Below are positions 5,597 through 5,602 of a DNA stretch of 5,602 bases, one piece after another (within the stretch, counting starts at the first letter, position 1; every line of letters begins with the position of its first letter). The notes below the pieces were generated by a model, which was not told the DNA's origin, did not search any database, and saw only the letters and a list, made by a program, of their open reading frames with translations. The DNA lies in contig JAEZWL010000192.1 in NCBI GenBank assembly GCA_023420245.1, positions 1 through 5,602 of the forward strand, in the 5' to 3' direction. A program made the translations under genes and the position numbers. This DNA comes from Bacillota bacterium (GTDB lineage Bacteria; Bacillota; Clostridia; Oscillospirales; Acutalibacteraceae).

Positions 5597-5602
5597 GAAT
5601 AT

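Overview
The window looks like a chromosomal segment of a Firmicute, most likely a clostridial or ruminococcal (Clostridia) bacterium. The evidence is a perfect CIRCE operator, two sigma-A promoters at or near consensus, strong GGAGG/AGGAG ribosome binding sites, and closely packed housekeeping genes with AT-rich spacers. Genus placement is not possible from the sequence alone. There is no sign of phage, insertion sequence, CRISPR, tRNA or rRNA.

Layout: (1) Positions 1-558 are the 3' two-thirds of a metQ-type lipoprotein gene (methionine ABC transporter substrate-binding protein), closed by a good intrinsic terminator at 573-610. (2) After a short unexplained spacer, a corA-type magnesium/divalent cation channel gene runs from 788 to 1693 with its own promoter (723-751). 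(3) A 16-bp GC-rich hairpin at 1704-1740 separates corA from a convergent minus-strand gene for a small heat-shock protein (Hsp20, 1764-2186). That gene has a long AT-rich leader, a perfect HrcA/CIRCE operator (2310-2336) and a promoter that abuts the operator. (4) About 430 bases without a large gene (2187-2614) hold the hsp20 control region, a possible plus-strand promoter, and the control region of the next operon. (5) A plus-strand operon encodes a LacI-family repressor (2615-3622), phosphopentomutase deoB (3649-4821) and purine nucleoside phosphorylase deoD (4827-5537). It is driven by a consensus TTGACA-17-TATAAT promoter with a cre/LacI-type operator just downstream of the start point.

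The last three genes fit one pathway. DeoD phosphorolyses purine (deoxy)ribonucleosides to free base and (deoxy)ribose-1-phosphate. DeoB isomerises the sugar-1-phosphate to the 5-phosphate, which enters central metabolism. The LacI-family protein is the likely local regulator, acting through the operator in front of its own gene. No terminator is seen after deoD, so the operon may continue past the window.

Nothing here amounts to a clearly new system. The most interesting points are regulatory: a small-Hsp gene with CIRCE control plus a possible Shine-Dalgarno-masking hairpin in its leader, the autoregulatory architecture of the lacI-deoB-deoD operon, and an unassigned 22-bp dyad at the right edge.
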